DNA from: an uncultured Christensenella sp.
GTDB lineage: Bacteria; Bacillota; Clostridia; Christensenellales; Borkfalkiaceae
NCBI GenBank assembly: GCA_910578065.1
Contig: CAJTPB010000010.1
Location: 17,305 to 81,304, forward strand
DNA: 64,000 nucleotides
Direction of reading: 5' to 3'
In this document: positions 15,335-23,826 of the stretch, piece after piece
How the letters are laid out: each line of letters starts with the position of its first letter
Position numbering within the stretch: position 1 is the stretch's first letter
Translations under genes and position numbers: made by a program
Notes under the pieces: model-generated
The model's input: only the letters and a program-made list of their open reading frames with translations
Database searches by the model: none
What the model was told of the DNA's origin: nothing

Positions 15335-17530
15335 ATGAAGAAAAAAACGAAGTTCGTTTACTCGCTGATCGCGGGAATCGTTGCGGCGTCGATCGGGGCG
15401 GTGATCGCTATATATTCTTTGATCGTAAATACGATCGTAGAAAATAAAACGATCGATACCATTACCGAACTTGCCACGCACGATAAAAATTCGATCAATA
15501 TGTTCGTTACCTATAACTGGCGCAATCTTGCACGTATCGGCTCCCGTTTAAACAGAACGGCAGCCTCTTTGCACGCGATGGCGGACGTCAACGAGTATTT
15601 GGATACGGAAGCGGAAGAAACCCCTTTCGACGAAGTGTATCTGCTCGCCGAAGACGGTTCGTATTATACGGGGTACAACTACATTCAAGCGCCCTCTACG
15701 CAATTTTACGATTTTAAAAGTCTGTTCAAAAACGACGTTTCCGAAACGATTGCCTACGACGAATTGCCCTCGATACGGGGCGGAAAGGTAGTCATATACG
15801 GGTTTAAACTGGAAAACGCGTTAGAAAACCCCGTAATCTGCGGCAAAAAAATGTACGCCGTGATCGGGATCAACAGCCGTGCTTCGATCAGAGACGGTTT
15901 GATCATAGGCAGCTTTACCGACGATAACGGAATCAACCGCGGTTACAGCTCTATTATAGACGGCGACGGCGATTACATTGTAAATATCAACGACAGCGGA
16001 AACGTCGTTTCGGAAAACTGGATCGACCACTTGGATATCAACGATAAATCTGGTATCTCCAAAGAAGAAGCGCTTTCTAAAATGAAAAACGGCGAAACCT
16101 TTTGGTTTTATCACCAAAAGGAAAACGAACGGGAATTGCATTACTGCATTCCTATGGAAAACGGCTCCGATTGGTACTTTTTGCTTTCCGTAAACGACGA
16201 AGCGCTTGCCGAGCAATCGTATGCGTTCGTCCTTTTGATCGTGATCGCGCTGAGCATAACCGTTTTAATCACCATAGTAACGATGGTGATCGTGCTGTAC
16301 ACGCAAAGCAAAACGGCGAAAGCTCTTGCGCAAGAAAAAGCGCAAAGCGAATTTTTATCGAATATGAGCCACGAGATCCGCACCCCCTTAAACGGACTTG
16401 TGGGGCTAAACTATTTGGTGATGACGTCTATCGACGATCCCGAAAAGAAAGATCAGATCAAAGAATGGCTTGCAAAGTCGCACAGCACCGCAAACTATCT
16501 GTTATCGCTGATCAACGACGTATTAGACGTTTCTAAATTAAAGGCGGGCAAGGTGGAAATGCTGCGCGAACCGCTTTTGATCGAAACGGTGATGGACGCG
16601 ATCTATTCGATGCAGCACGGCGTGATCGCAAGCCGCAATATTTCTTATTTGACCGAATCGGATATTTCCGCCCCTTGCATTTTGGGCGACGAAGTGCACA
16701 TTAAACAAGTGCTTATGAATATTGTGGGCAACGCGGCAAAATTCACCCCCGCAGGCGGATATATCAAACTTTCCGTAAGCCAAAAGCAAACGGACGAAAC
16801 GCACGTATTAACGACGTTCGTCTGCGAAGATACCGGCTGCGGCATGAGCAAAGAATTTACGACAAGGATTTTCGACGCATTCTCGCAAGACCGCAACAGC
16901 AACACCTCTTCGATCAAAGGAACAGGCTTGGGCATGGCGATCAGCAAACTTTTGATCGACGCGATGGGCGGAGAGATCGTTGTGGAAAGCGAGTTGGGAA
17001 AAGGCAGTAAATTTACGGTAACCGTGCCTTCGGAAATATCCGATATTCCCGAATACATGAAACAGCACAAAGACGCCGTGCAAAGCGAAGATAAGCGCGC
17101 GCAAACGCAGCCTCCGAAAGAAAATCCGCTTAACATTTTAATTGCGGAAGACAACGAACTGAACGCGGAGATCCTGCTTGAAATTTTAGGCGACGCGGGC
17201 TTTACCGCCGAACACGCGAAAGACGGAAGCGAAGCGGTAACGCTGTTCGAACAATCGCAGGAAAACGAATTCGACTTGATTTTAATGGATATGCAAATGC
17301 CCGTAATGGACGGCTGCACCGCTTCCGAAAAGATAAGGCAGCTGCCCCGCGCAGACGCGAAAACAATTCCCATTTTCGCATGCACAGCCAACACGTTTAA
17401 AGAAGACCGCATTAAAGCGTTTAACAGCGGCATGAACGACTTTTTAACAAAGCCGATCGACGTAAAGGTACTGCTGCAAAAAATGGAAACGCTGAATAAC
17501 GAAAAAAACAAAAACGGAAAGGAGAAATAA
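15335..17530 (+). CDS. Hybrid sensor histidine kinase with receiver domain
   Basis: A 731-residue membrane hybrid kinase. Order of parts: transmembrane helix about 8-30; an extracytoplasmic Cache-like sensor to about 290; a second helix about 295-320; HisKA with phosphoacceptor His346 in NMSHEIRTPLNG; HATPase with DTGCGMS and GTGLGMAIS; a linker; and a receiver domain (NILIAEDNELNAE) with phospho-aspartate Asp652 in MDMQMPVMDG. A GGGAGAAGG ribosome site precedes the ATG. A solute-binding lipoprotein follows by 4 nt. Because it ends in a receiver, phosphate probably passes on to the Hpt protein encoded just beyond. Confidence 0.93.
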   Translation: MKKKTKFVYSLIAGIVAASIGAVIAIYSLIVNTIVENKTIDTITELATHDKNSINMFVTYNWRNLARIGSRLNRTAASLHAMADVNEYLDTEAEETPFDEVYLLAEDGSYYTGYNYIQAPSTQFYDFKSLFKNDVSETIAYDELPSIRGGKVVIYGFKLENALENPVICGKKMYAVIGINSRASIRDGLIIGSFTDDNGINRGYSSIIDGDGDYIVNINDSGNVVSENWIDHLDINDKSGISKEEALSKMKNGETFWFYHQKENERELHYCIPMENGSDWYFLLSVNDEALAEQSYAFVLLIVIALSITVLITIVTMVIVLYTQSKTAKALAQEKAQSEFLSNMSHEIRTPLNGLVGLNYLVMTSIDDPEKKDQIKEWLAKSHSTANYLLSLINDVLDVSKLKAGKVEMLREPLLIETVMDAIYSMQHGVIASRNISYLTESDISAPCILGDEVHIKQVLMNIVGNAAKFTPAGGYIKLSVSQKQTDETHVLTTFVCEDTGCGMSKEFTTRIFDAFSQDRNSNTSSIKGTGLGMAISKLLIDAMGGEIVVESELGKGSKFTVTVPSEISDIPEYMKQHKDAVQSEDKRAQTQPPKENPLNILIAEDNELNAEILLEILGDAGFTAEHAKDGSEAVTLFEQSQENEFDLILMDMQMPVMDGCTASEKIRQLPRADAKTIPIFACTANTFKEDRIKAFNSGMNDFLTKPIDVKVLLQKMETLNNEKNKNGKEK

Positions 17531-17534
17531 CAAA

Positions 17535-18893
17535 ATGAAAAAATTAAAAAGTATTCTTTTGCTTTGTTTGACCGTTCTGTTTACAGCCGCCCCCTGCCTT
17601 GCGGGCTGCGGGCAAAACGAAGCGATAACGATCAGCGTAAAAGTGCCCAGAGCCACCATGATGAACAGCGTATCGCACCCCGACGTAAAAGACGCGAAAA
17701 GTTTTTTAAGTCTTGCAGGCGAAGCGTTTGCCGCGCAGTACGGCGAACAAGTAACCGTGAACATCGTTGAATTTGCATTAGGCCAGGAAACGGTTGCGAT
17801 CGCAAACACCTTTCATACGGAGGACGCGGCGGATATTTTGTACGATAACTTTTTTAACATGTTTTCGTTCATCCATACGGGAAACGCCGTTCCGCTTGAC
17901 GATCTTTTGACCGACGAATTAAAAGCCGACCTCAATAAAAAATACGTAAGCGGCGGCACGCTGGACGAAACGCTGTACATGATGCCCTTTTCGTCTACGC
18001 AAAACATTTTGATCTACAACAAGCAGCTTTTAAAAGCATGCGGGTTGGATCGGTTTATCGCCGCGCAGCAATCCATTCAGAATTGGACGATCGATGAATG
18101 GACGGAAATATTAAACACCCTTGCGGAAAAACTTCTCGAAGGCAGCTACCCCATGATGATGTACGCCGCAAACAACGAAGGCGATACGCACATTATGTCT
18201 TACCTGCGGGCGTTCGGTAGCGAAATTTTCGACGAAGAAGAAAACTTCAACTTGCAAACGGAACAAACCGTGCAAGCACTTACTTGGATGCAGAACGGCG
18301 TAAACAACGGTTGGTATTTGCCGAGGCCGCAAAACAGAACGATGACGCAGTGCGGCGATATGTTCGAAGACGGCAAACTGGCGTTTTATCACTTTAATTC
18401 GGGCAGTTCGCTGTATACCGAGGCTTCCGCACAAGGCGGAACGGAAAAATACGGATTCGTAAACTATCCGGGAAACATTGCGACCTTCTTCTGCTCCGGC
18501 TTCGAAGTGTTCGACAACGGCAACAATCACAAAATAAAAATCGCAAAAGACTTCGTTCGGTTCGTATTCGAACAAAAAGAGTGGCTGGAATATTCCGCAG
18601 GGCATATTCCCGTAAGCACTGCCGTCGCGCAGCGGTATAAAGAAGATATTTTCCTGTTAAAAGAATTTTACGAAAATTCGGTAAACGAAATTCATTTCAG
18701 CCACAACAACCCCAACTGGCAGGGTAGCGACAATTCGGTGCGAAGCATCTTCTACCAAGAAATTGCAAAACTGTTTGAAAAGAACGTAGACGGCACGTTT
18801 GCCGTAACCCCTTTAAAATGTGCCGAAGAATTAAACAAAGTTTTAAACGAAGCGATCGCATACGGAAGAGAACACAGTACCCCGCACGCATAA
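17535..18893 (+). CDS. Extracellular solute-binding lipoprotein (family 1 type)
   Basis: A 452-residue exported binding protein with a lipobox LAGC (cysteine 25). The mature part has the bilobal family 1 layout: an early ADILYDNFFNMF region, MMPFSSTQNILIYNK, and a late FVRFVFEQKEWLEYS helix, as in sugar ABC binding proteins. No ABC permease or ATPase is nearby; instead it follows the hybrid kinase by 4 nt. The likely reading is that it presents a ligand to the kinase sensor domain, rather than, or as well as, to a distant transporter. That link is inference. Confidence 0.88.
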   Translation: MKKLKSILLLCLTVLFTAAPCLAGCGQNEAITISVKVPRATMMNSVSHPDVKDAKSFLSLAGEAFAAQYGEQVTVNIVEFALGQETVAIANTFHTEDAADILYDNFFNMFSFIHTGNAVPLDDLLTDELKADLNKKYVSGGTLDETLYMMPFSSTQNILIYNKQLLKACGLDRFIAAQQSIQNWTIDEWTEILNTLAEKLLEGSYPMMMYAANNEGDTHIMSYLRAFGSEIFDEEENFNLQTEQTVQALTWMQNGVNNGWYLPRPQNRTMTQCGDMFEDGKLAFYHFNSGSSLYTEASAQGGTEKYGFVNYPGNIATFFCSGFEVFDNGNNHKIKIAKDFVRFVFEQKEWLEYSAGHIPVSTAVAQRYKEDIFLLKEFYENSVNEIHFSHNNPNWQGSDNSVRSIFYQEIAKLFEKNVDGTFAVTPLKCAEELNKVLNEAIAYGREHSTPHA

Positions 18894-18896
18894 ATA

Positions 18897-18932
18897 AAAA
18901 GCGACCGCCCCGCAAATTTGCGGGGCGGTTTT
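18897..18932. terminator. Bidirectional terminator between convergent genes
   Basis: Stem ACCGCCCCGCAAA with its exact complement (18904-18929), TTTT on the plus side and a TTTTTATTT run on the minus side. Confidence 0.92.
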
Positions 18933-18940
18933 ATAATCGT

Positions 18941-19285
18941 TTATTCTAACGCTTCAATGCTTTTTACGGTATGCAAATAACTTTTTTCCAAGGCGGGCAT
19001 TTCCGCCGCGACGTTTAAACTTCCGCCGCGAAGAATTTCCGTTACCGTAACCGCCCGTTCGTACAACTCTGTAAAACTTAGATTTTGCGCAACGCCTTTT
19101 AACGTATGCGCCGCGCGGAACGCCTCTTCAGCATTCCCCTCTTTCAGCGACTGCTGCAACAGCGTAAAACTGCCGTCTGCGGGAAACTTACGCACAAACC
19201 GCACAACCCTTTCTTCCGTCATAAAACGGCTTAAAACGTCGTTATAATCTCCGCCGATCGCCCGATATAATTCGTCTATCCGCAT
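18941..19285 (-). CDS. Hpt (histidine phosphotransfer) protein
   Basis: A 114-residue all-helical Hpt domain. The phosphorylated histidine is His60 in AAHTLKGVAQNL, the standard family motif. Such proteins carry phosphate between the receiver of a hybrid kinase and the receiver of a final regulator. It lies 13 nt downstream of the HD-GYP regulator on the minus strand and faces the hybrid kinase operon, so it is the natural bridge between the two. No DNA-binding or catalytic part is present. Confidence 0.92.
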   Translation of the reverse strand: MRIDELYRAIGGDYNDVLSRFMTEERVVRFVRKFPADGSFTLLQQSLKEGNAEEAFRAAHTLKGVAQNLSFTELYERAVTVTEILRGGSLNVAAEMPALEKSYLHTVKSIEALE

Positions 19286-19298
19286 GAATGCTCCCCTT

Positions 19299-20831
19299 TT
19301 AACCTTTCTTTTTTTCCATCAGTTCGATCGTACCGATCGCGCTTTCGTAACGACTGTCCCCGTTATCCGCTTTGGAATACATCGTCATCGCGCAAATGCG
19401 GCAGCGGTAGGGATTTCCGTTGATTTTAATGTCGCACACGTGCTCGAACGTCGATTGTTCGGGCGTCGCCGCGTCGAGCAATTCGAACAGCGCGCTTAAA
19501 TTCTTTTTGCCGAAGCAAGCGATCATCTTCGAATCGTGCATGGGATCGGAGATAGTCGAATCTACGCCCAGCCGTTCTGCGCTTTCGTCCGAAAAGGTGA
19601 TCGAAGAAGGTTCGCGATACAGTTCAAACAAAATATCTTTTGTGACCGAAGCGATAAAGCGGTACTTTTCCCGTTCGCGCTCTAACAAATCGAGCGTCCG
19701 CTGGGAACCCGTCAACTCGTTATGAGAGATGATTTCGCGGGTAATGCGCGCGATATCTTTATGGCTGCTTCCGCTAAGGGAATTTACGCGCAATTCGTTT
19801 CTGATTTTCGCCGAAACCCATTTTAATACTTTCAGCAATACGGGATTGAACGCGCCGCACTTGCCCGCTACGATCATATCGATCGCCTTATCGTGATCGA
19901 CGGGTTTGCGCCCTGCGTGTTCGCTCGTCAACTCGTCGTAAACGTCCGCCAGCGCGACGACCTGCGCGGAAATGGGAATTTCTTCCCCTCTTAATCCATC
20001 GGGATAACCGCTTCCGTCGTATCGCTCGTGGTGCCAGCGGCAAATTTCGCTTGCTACGCGCAGCAGCGGGTCGTGATTGCAAAAAGGAATTTTATCCAGC
20101 ATTTCGGCGCCGACGTGCGTATGCTTTTTAACGATCTCCCATTCGGCGGGCGTCAACGGTTCCGTTTTATTTAAAATCTTTTCGTCGATGGAAATTTTTC
20201 CGATATCGTGCAAAGCCGAAGCCGTCGCGATCATCGAAACGTCTTGCGGCGACAATTTGTAATCGTCCGTCATCTTTAAAAGGCTTTGCAGCAGTATTTC
20301 CGTCATCGTGTAAATATGCAAAACGTGCAGCCCGCTTTCGCCGTTGCGCAGTTCCACAATATAGCTCAGCACGTTGATCATCAGCGACTGCTCTTTTCCT
20401 TTTTCGTATATCTGCTCTTCCACAATGCCGACAAGTTTCTTTTGTTTGGCATAAAGCATAATGGCGTTTTTCACTCTGCGGTGAACGACGGCCGCGTCGA
20501 ACGGACGCTGAATATAGTCGGTTGCGCCCAACTCGTACGCTCTGCCGATATACGACGAACCGCTTTCGGAAGATATCATAATAACGGGAATGTCTTGGAT
20601 CCATTTATAACTGTTCATCATCGCCAAAACTTCTAAGCCGTCCATTTTGGGCATTACGATGTCGAGCAGTACAAGCGATAATTCCACGCCGTAACTGCGG
20701 ATATATCCGATCGCCTCCACTCCGTCTTTTGCTTCTATTACTTCGAATTCCTCCCCAAGCATGTCGGAAAGGATCGCGCGGTTGATTTCGGAATCGTCTA
20801 CAATTAAAATCTTATCTTTTTTTGCGTTCAT
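19299..20831 (-). CDS. Response regulator with HD-GYP phosphodiesterase domain
   Basis: A 510-residue regulator. A receiver domain (residues about 7-125, phospho-Asp57 in LVLLDIVMPKMDG) is followed by an HD-GYP domain (about 150-345) with His208-Asp209 in SALHDIGK, HTHVGAE, and the GYP loop at 275-277 within HHERYDGSGYPDG. The intact metal ligands predict an active cyclic-di-GMP phosphodiesterase. The C-terminal 130 residues form a PAS-like domain (IMLFEL to CRICAMTMY-like strands) whose ligand is unknown; having it after HD-GYP is less common. It is cotranscribed with the Hpt gene and is the presumed output of the hybrid kinase. Confidence 0.92.
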   Translation of the reverse strand: MNAKKDKILIVDDSEINRAILSDMLGEEFEVIEAKDGVEAIGYIRSYGVELSLVLLDIVMPKMDGLEVLAMMNSYKWIQDIPVIMISSESGSSYIGRAYELGATDYIQRPFDAAVVHRRVKNAIMLYAKQKKLVGIVEEQIYEKGKEQSLMINVLSYIVELRNGESGLHVLHIYTMTEILLQSLLKMTDDYKLSPQDVSMIATASALHDIGKISIDEKILNKTEPLTPAEWEIVKKHTHVGAEMLDKIPFCNHDPLLRVASEICRWHHERYDGSGYPDGLRGEEIPISAQVVALADVYDELTSEHAGRKPVDHDKAIDMIVAGKCGAFNPVLLKVLKWVSAKIRNELRVNSLSGSSHKDIARITREIISHNELTGSQRTLDLLEREREKYRFIASVTKDILFELYREPSSITFSDESAERLGVDSTISDPMHDSKMIACFGKKNLSALFELLDAATPEQSTFEHVCDIKINGNPYRCRICAMTMYSKADNGDSRYESAIGTIELMEKKKG

Positions 20832-20950
20832 GGTAGTTTCTCGTCTTTCGTTTTTTTACAATCATATGATATCATATTCCGAACAAAAAATCCAGTGTAT
20901 TTAAAACAATTTTTATCGGAATTTCACAAATTCCGCCGTTAATAAATACC

Positions 20951-20988
20951 AAAACGGCGCAGGCGGAAGAAATTCCGCCTGCGCACCG
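20951..20988 (-). terminator. Terminator after the intramembrane-sensing kinase
   Basis: Twelve-base-pair stem GCGCAGGCGGAA / TTCCGCCTGCGC (20957-20968, 20973-20984) with a four-base loop; the T run on the minus side (CCGTTTTGG) is weak. Confidence 0.72.
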
Positions 20989-21021
20989 TAAACGCGAAAC
21001 AAAGAAACTTGTATGCGCCGT

Positions 21022-22023
21022 TTACAGCGAGCGATCCATCGGCAGATTTACAATAAATTCCGTTTTTTCGTTGCAAACAACTTGTATGCTTCCGCCCAAT
21101 TTTTCAAGCACTTTTTTCACCAACGGCAACCCGAGCCCCGTTCCCTTTTGCATTCCCGATTCGTCGCTCGTATAAAACGATTGAAAAATCAAATCTTCTT
21201 TTCCGCGCAAAGAATTGCCTGTATTTGCAATAGAAAAAATGATATTGTTATGATCTTTCCGTAATATTATATGAATTTCTCCCTTTTCGGGCGTATATTT
21301 CACCGCGTTCGAAATCAAATTCTGCCATATCAAGTAACACAGATCTTTATTGGAAACATACTCGGTTTGCGTTATGTCAACTTCTACTTTTAACTCTTTT
21401 TTCAGCCATACGACTTGCATAGAAAGAAGAATATTTCGTATCTGCTCGTCGATCAAAAAGGGATCGGAACAGCTTAGATCATTCGCTTCCAGTTTGCTTA
21501 TGACAAGCAATTTTTCGCTTAAATTTGCAAGTCTGTTTGCCTCTTTATAAATAAAATCGGCATATTCTTCTATTTCTTTCTTAGTCAACTCGTTTTCGCG
21601 CAATAAATCGCTGTAACCCAAAATGATGCTAAGCGGCGTTTTAAACTCGTGCGAGACATTTTTTACAAACTCGCGGTTCAAATACTCGTTCGATTTTAAG
21701 CCTTCCGTCATTCTGTTAAAATCGCGCGACAACTGCGATAATTCGTCGTTCCCTTTTGCCGAAACTTGTATATCCAGCTTCCCGTTTGCAACCGCGTTTA
21801 CCGCCTTCGATATTGATTTTAAACGCTTACCGATAAACAGATAAAGAAAGCCCGTAAACAGGATCAATCCCAATGCGCCCGCGATCAAACTGATATGATA
21901 GGATACGATCGGATCTGTAATCGATTTATTTTGCAAGATCGCCAAAGTAATGCGCGAAATCGCAAACACCAGCAGCATCGATATGCCCATCATAAAAAAT
22001 ATCTTCAATAAAAGTTTTTTCAT
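21022..22023 (-). CDS. Sensor histidine kinase, intramembrane-sensing type
   Basis: A 333-residue kinase. Two helices (about 8-29 and 43-64) are joined by only a dozen residues, so there is no external sensor domain. A HAMP-like linker (about 65-118), HisKA with His125 in VKNVSHEFKTPLS, and HATPase motifs (LISNAVKYTP, GTGLGLPLVKK) follow. Kinases of this shape usually sense through a membrane partner, and a multi-helix membrane protein is encoded two genes upstream. It overlaps its response regulator by 4 nt. Confidence 0.93.
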   Translation of the reverse strand: MKKLLLKIFFMMGISMLLVFAISRITLAILQNKSITDPIVSYHISLIAGALGLILFTGFLYLFIGKRLKSISKAVNAVANGKLDIQVSAKGNDELSQLSRDFNRMTEGLKSNEYLNREFVKNVSHEFKTPLSIILGYSDLLRENELTKKEIEEYADFIYKEANRLANLSEKLLVISKLEANDLSCSDPFLIDEQIRNILLSMQVVWLKKELKVEVDITQTEYVSNKDLCYLIWQNLISNAVKYTPEKGEIHIILRKDHNNIIFSIANTGNSLRGKEDLIFQSFYTSDESGMQKGTGLGLPLVKKVLEKLGGSIQVVCNEKTEFIVNLPMDRSL

Positions 22024-22688
22024 TTTTGTTCCGCCTTATATCCCAGTCCGCGAACGGAAACGATTGCCACGTCGCTGTTCACAAGTTTTTCCCTTAATTT
22101 ATTGATATGAACGTCAACCGTTCGTTCCAAACTTTCGGAATCCATTCCCCATATTTCATCCAATAACTGCGTCCGCGAAAAAATTCTCCCCAAAGATGAA
22201 AGCAGCGTAAACAGCAATAAAAATTCTTTTTTGGGCGTTTCGATCACCGACGAATTAACTTTTAACGTTTTTGTCAAAAAATCCAATTCGGTATTGCCGA
22301 TTTGAATCTTTTGCTTGGATACGCGCCCGTAACGGCGCAGCAACGCTCTGATCCGCAGTTCCAATTCGTCGAAGTCCACAGGCTTCGTCATATAATCGTC
22401 TGCGCCGCCTTCGAAACTTTTTTTCTTATCGCCGATCGTACTTAACGCGGTCAGCATGATCACAGGCAAATCAGCGTTTTTCGATTTGACCATTTGCGTT
22501 AATCTGTTGCCGTCAAGCACGGGCATCATGATATCCGCAATCATTAGATCGACATCCGCGCTTTCTAAAAAAGACAACGCTTCCTGCCCGTTCCCGCTTT
22601 CATAAACGGAAAAACCGCGTTTTTCCAAATTGAATTTGATCAGCTTTCTTAACGGAAATTCATCTTCCGCCAAAAGAATATGAAACAT
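22020..22688 (-). CDS. OmpR family response regulator
   Basis: A 222-residue regulator with a receiver domain (phospho-Asp52 in MIADIMMPVLDG, Lys at KPVDF) and a C-terminal winged helix (LDEIWGMDSESLERTVDVHINKLREKL and VRGLGYK). Partner of the kinase at 21022, with which it overlaps by the ATGA junction. Sixty bases separate it from the membrane protein gene upstream, and a hairpin lies in that gap, so the pair may be made at a lower level than, or separately from, that gene. Confidence 0.95.
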   Translation of the reverse strand: MFHILLAEDEFPLRKLIKFNLEKRGFSVYESGNGQEALSFLESADVDLMIADIMMPVLDGNRLTQMVKSKNADLPVIMLTALSTIGDKKKSFEGGADDYMTKPVDFDELELRIRALLRRYGRVSKQKIQIGNTELDFLTKTLKVNSSVIETPKKEFLLLFTLLSSLGRIFSRTQLLDEIWGMDSESLERTVDVHINKLREKLVNSDVAIVSVRGLGYKAEQK

Positions 22689-22700
22689 GATTCCCCCCGT

Positions 22701-22735
22701 AAAAATGATGAGAGAGACTTTTTCGCCCCTCTCAT
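22701..22735 (-). terminator. Possible terminator or attenuator
   Basis: Seven-base-pair stem ATGAGAG / CTCTCAT (22708-22714, 22729-22735) followed on the minus strand by CATTTTTA. Confidence 0.45.
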
Positions 22736-22748
22736 AAAGTATATCAAA

Positions 22749-23456
22749 CTATATGTCCGCTGTCAATTTGCCCGCCGTTTGCACAGATCGTACTGCTTTA
22801 CGGTGTTTTAACAATCCGATCACTACGACGCCTACATAAGCCAAAGTTTTCGGTATCATCAAAATGCCTATTATCGGCAATACACCCGCAAAAAGAACTA
22901 CCGGTATATAAAAACCGAACGATAAAATCACCATAACCGCCATAATGGCATAACTTTTATCTTTATTTTGCTTTGCGATCGTAAAGCAAATAACAATAAT
23001 GACGATGCCCATCAACGCAAACGGAATGTTTCTTAAAATGCCCCAAAGCAAGTTTCCCTCGTACGAAAACCATTCATTTTGCGGAAAAGCGCAAAGCAGG
23101 ATCCGCAGCGCCGTTAAGGCATACAGCGTGATTCTGCCGCCTAATTTCCATTTTTTATTCGGCTGCCAAACCCCTTCAAGAATAAAGTAAAGAATCACAT
23201 AAAAAATCGTCATAGTGATCGAAGTGATCAATTTGCCTAACCCAAGCGCAAACGCATTCGCTTCTAATCCGGTAGTAAGTAAGGCGTACACGCGCGGGAT
23301 CAGATGAAACGAATCGCCGAACGACAGTACGACAGCCATAATGCCGAACATTTTAAAAAACTTGCCGCTCCCCTTTACGATCAGATAAATGCCCACGGTA
23401 AGCGCAAATATCAAATATGCCGCATCGAATAACAATTCCATAATTCCTTGTGCCAT
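22749..23456 (-). CDS. Seven-helix membrane protein of unknown function
   Basis: A 235-residue, strongly hydrophobic protein with about seven predicted helices (near 8-26, 34-52, 62-85, 105-122, 137-158, 168-188 and 195-220) and short loops. I recognise no family. Conserved-looking polar residues within helices (SFGDSFHLIPR) hint at a functional site in the membrane. The ribosome site is AAGGAG. Its place directly ahead of an OmpR regulator and an intramembrane-sensing kinase suggests that it is either the sensor partner or the target of that system; this is inference from position only. Confidence 0.7.
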   Translation of the reverse strand: MAQGIMELLFDAAYLIFALTVGIYLIVKGSGKFFKMFGIMAVVLSFGDSFHLIPRVYALLTTGLEANAFALGLGKLITSITMTIFYVILYFILEGVWQPNKKWKLGGRITLYALTALRILLCAFPQNEWFSYEGNLLWGILRNIPFALMGIVIIVICFTIAKQNKDKSYAIMAVMVILSFGFYIPVVLFAGVLPIIGILMIPKTLAYVGVVVIGLLKHRKAVRSVQTAGKLTADI

Positions 23457-23604
23457 AAAAATCTCCTTGTTTTTTAATTTTATAATGGTATTTTACAACC
23501 GTTTTTTTAAGTAACGATTAAGTTTTTCAAAAAACCAAACAAAATTAAAAGATTATTTTAAATCAACTTATCGATATCCGATGAAATGATATAAAAAGCG
23601 CATA

Positions 23605-23632
23605 TAAAAAAGACCACTATTTTGTGGTCTTT
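23605..23632 (-). terminator. Terminator after tRNA-Arg
   Basis: Stem AAGACCAC / GTGGTCTT directly after the CCA end of the tRNA, then TTTTTTAT on the minus strand. Confidence 0.88.
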
Positions 23633-23707
23633 TGGTGTTCCCGGCGAGAATCGAACTCACAACGGCCCCTTAGGAGGGGGCTGTTATATCCATTTAACTA
23701 CGGAAAC
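23633..23707 (-). tRNA. tRNA-Arg (anticodon CCT)
   Basis: A 75-nt tRNA with encoded CCA. Acceptor GTTTCCG pairs with CGGGAAC (one T-G pair). The anticodon stem GCCCC/GGGGC encloses the loop CTCCTAA, giving CCT, which reads AGG. The D arm (TAAATGGATA) and T arm (GAGTTCGATTC) are standard. Confidence 0.95.
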
Positions 23708-23723
23708 TTTTCTATCGACTATT

Positions 23724-23752
23724 ATCATACAACAAAACGATAAAAAAGGCAA
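23724..23752 (-). promoter_or_regulatory. Promoter of tRNA-Arg
   Basis: Minus-strand TTGCCT (23752-23747), 17 bp, TATGAT (23729-23724). Confidence 0.75.
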
Positions 23753-23783
23753 GGAATTTTTAAAAGCGAATTTACAAATGATA

Positions 23784-23811
23784 ACCGCCTGCGGATAATT
23801 CCGCAGGCGGT
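23784..23811 (-). terminator. Hairpin after the collagen-like gene
   Basis: Twelve-base-pair stem ACCGCCTGCGGA / TCCGCAGGCGGT with a four-base loop; the T run after it is poor (TTATCATTTG). Confidence 0.6.
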
Positions 23812-23826
23812 ATGATTCGCGCATTG

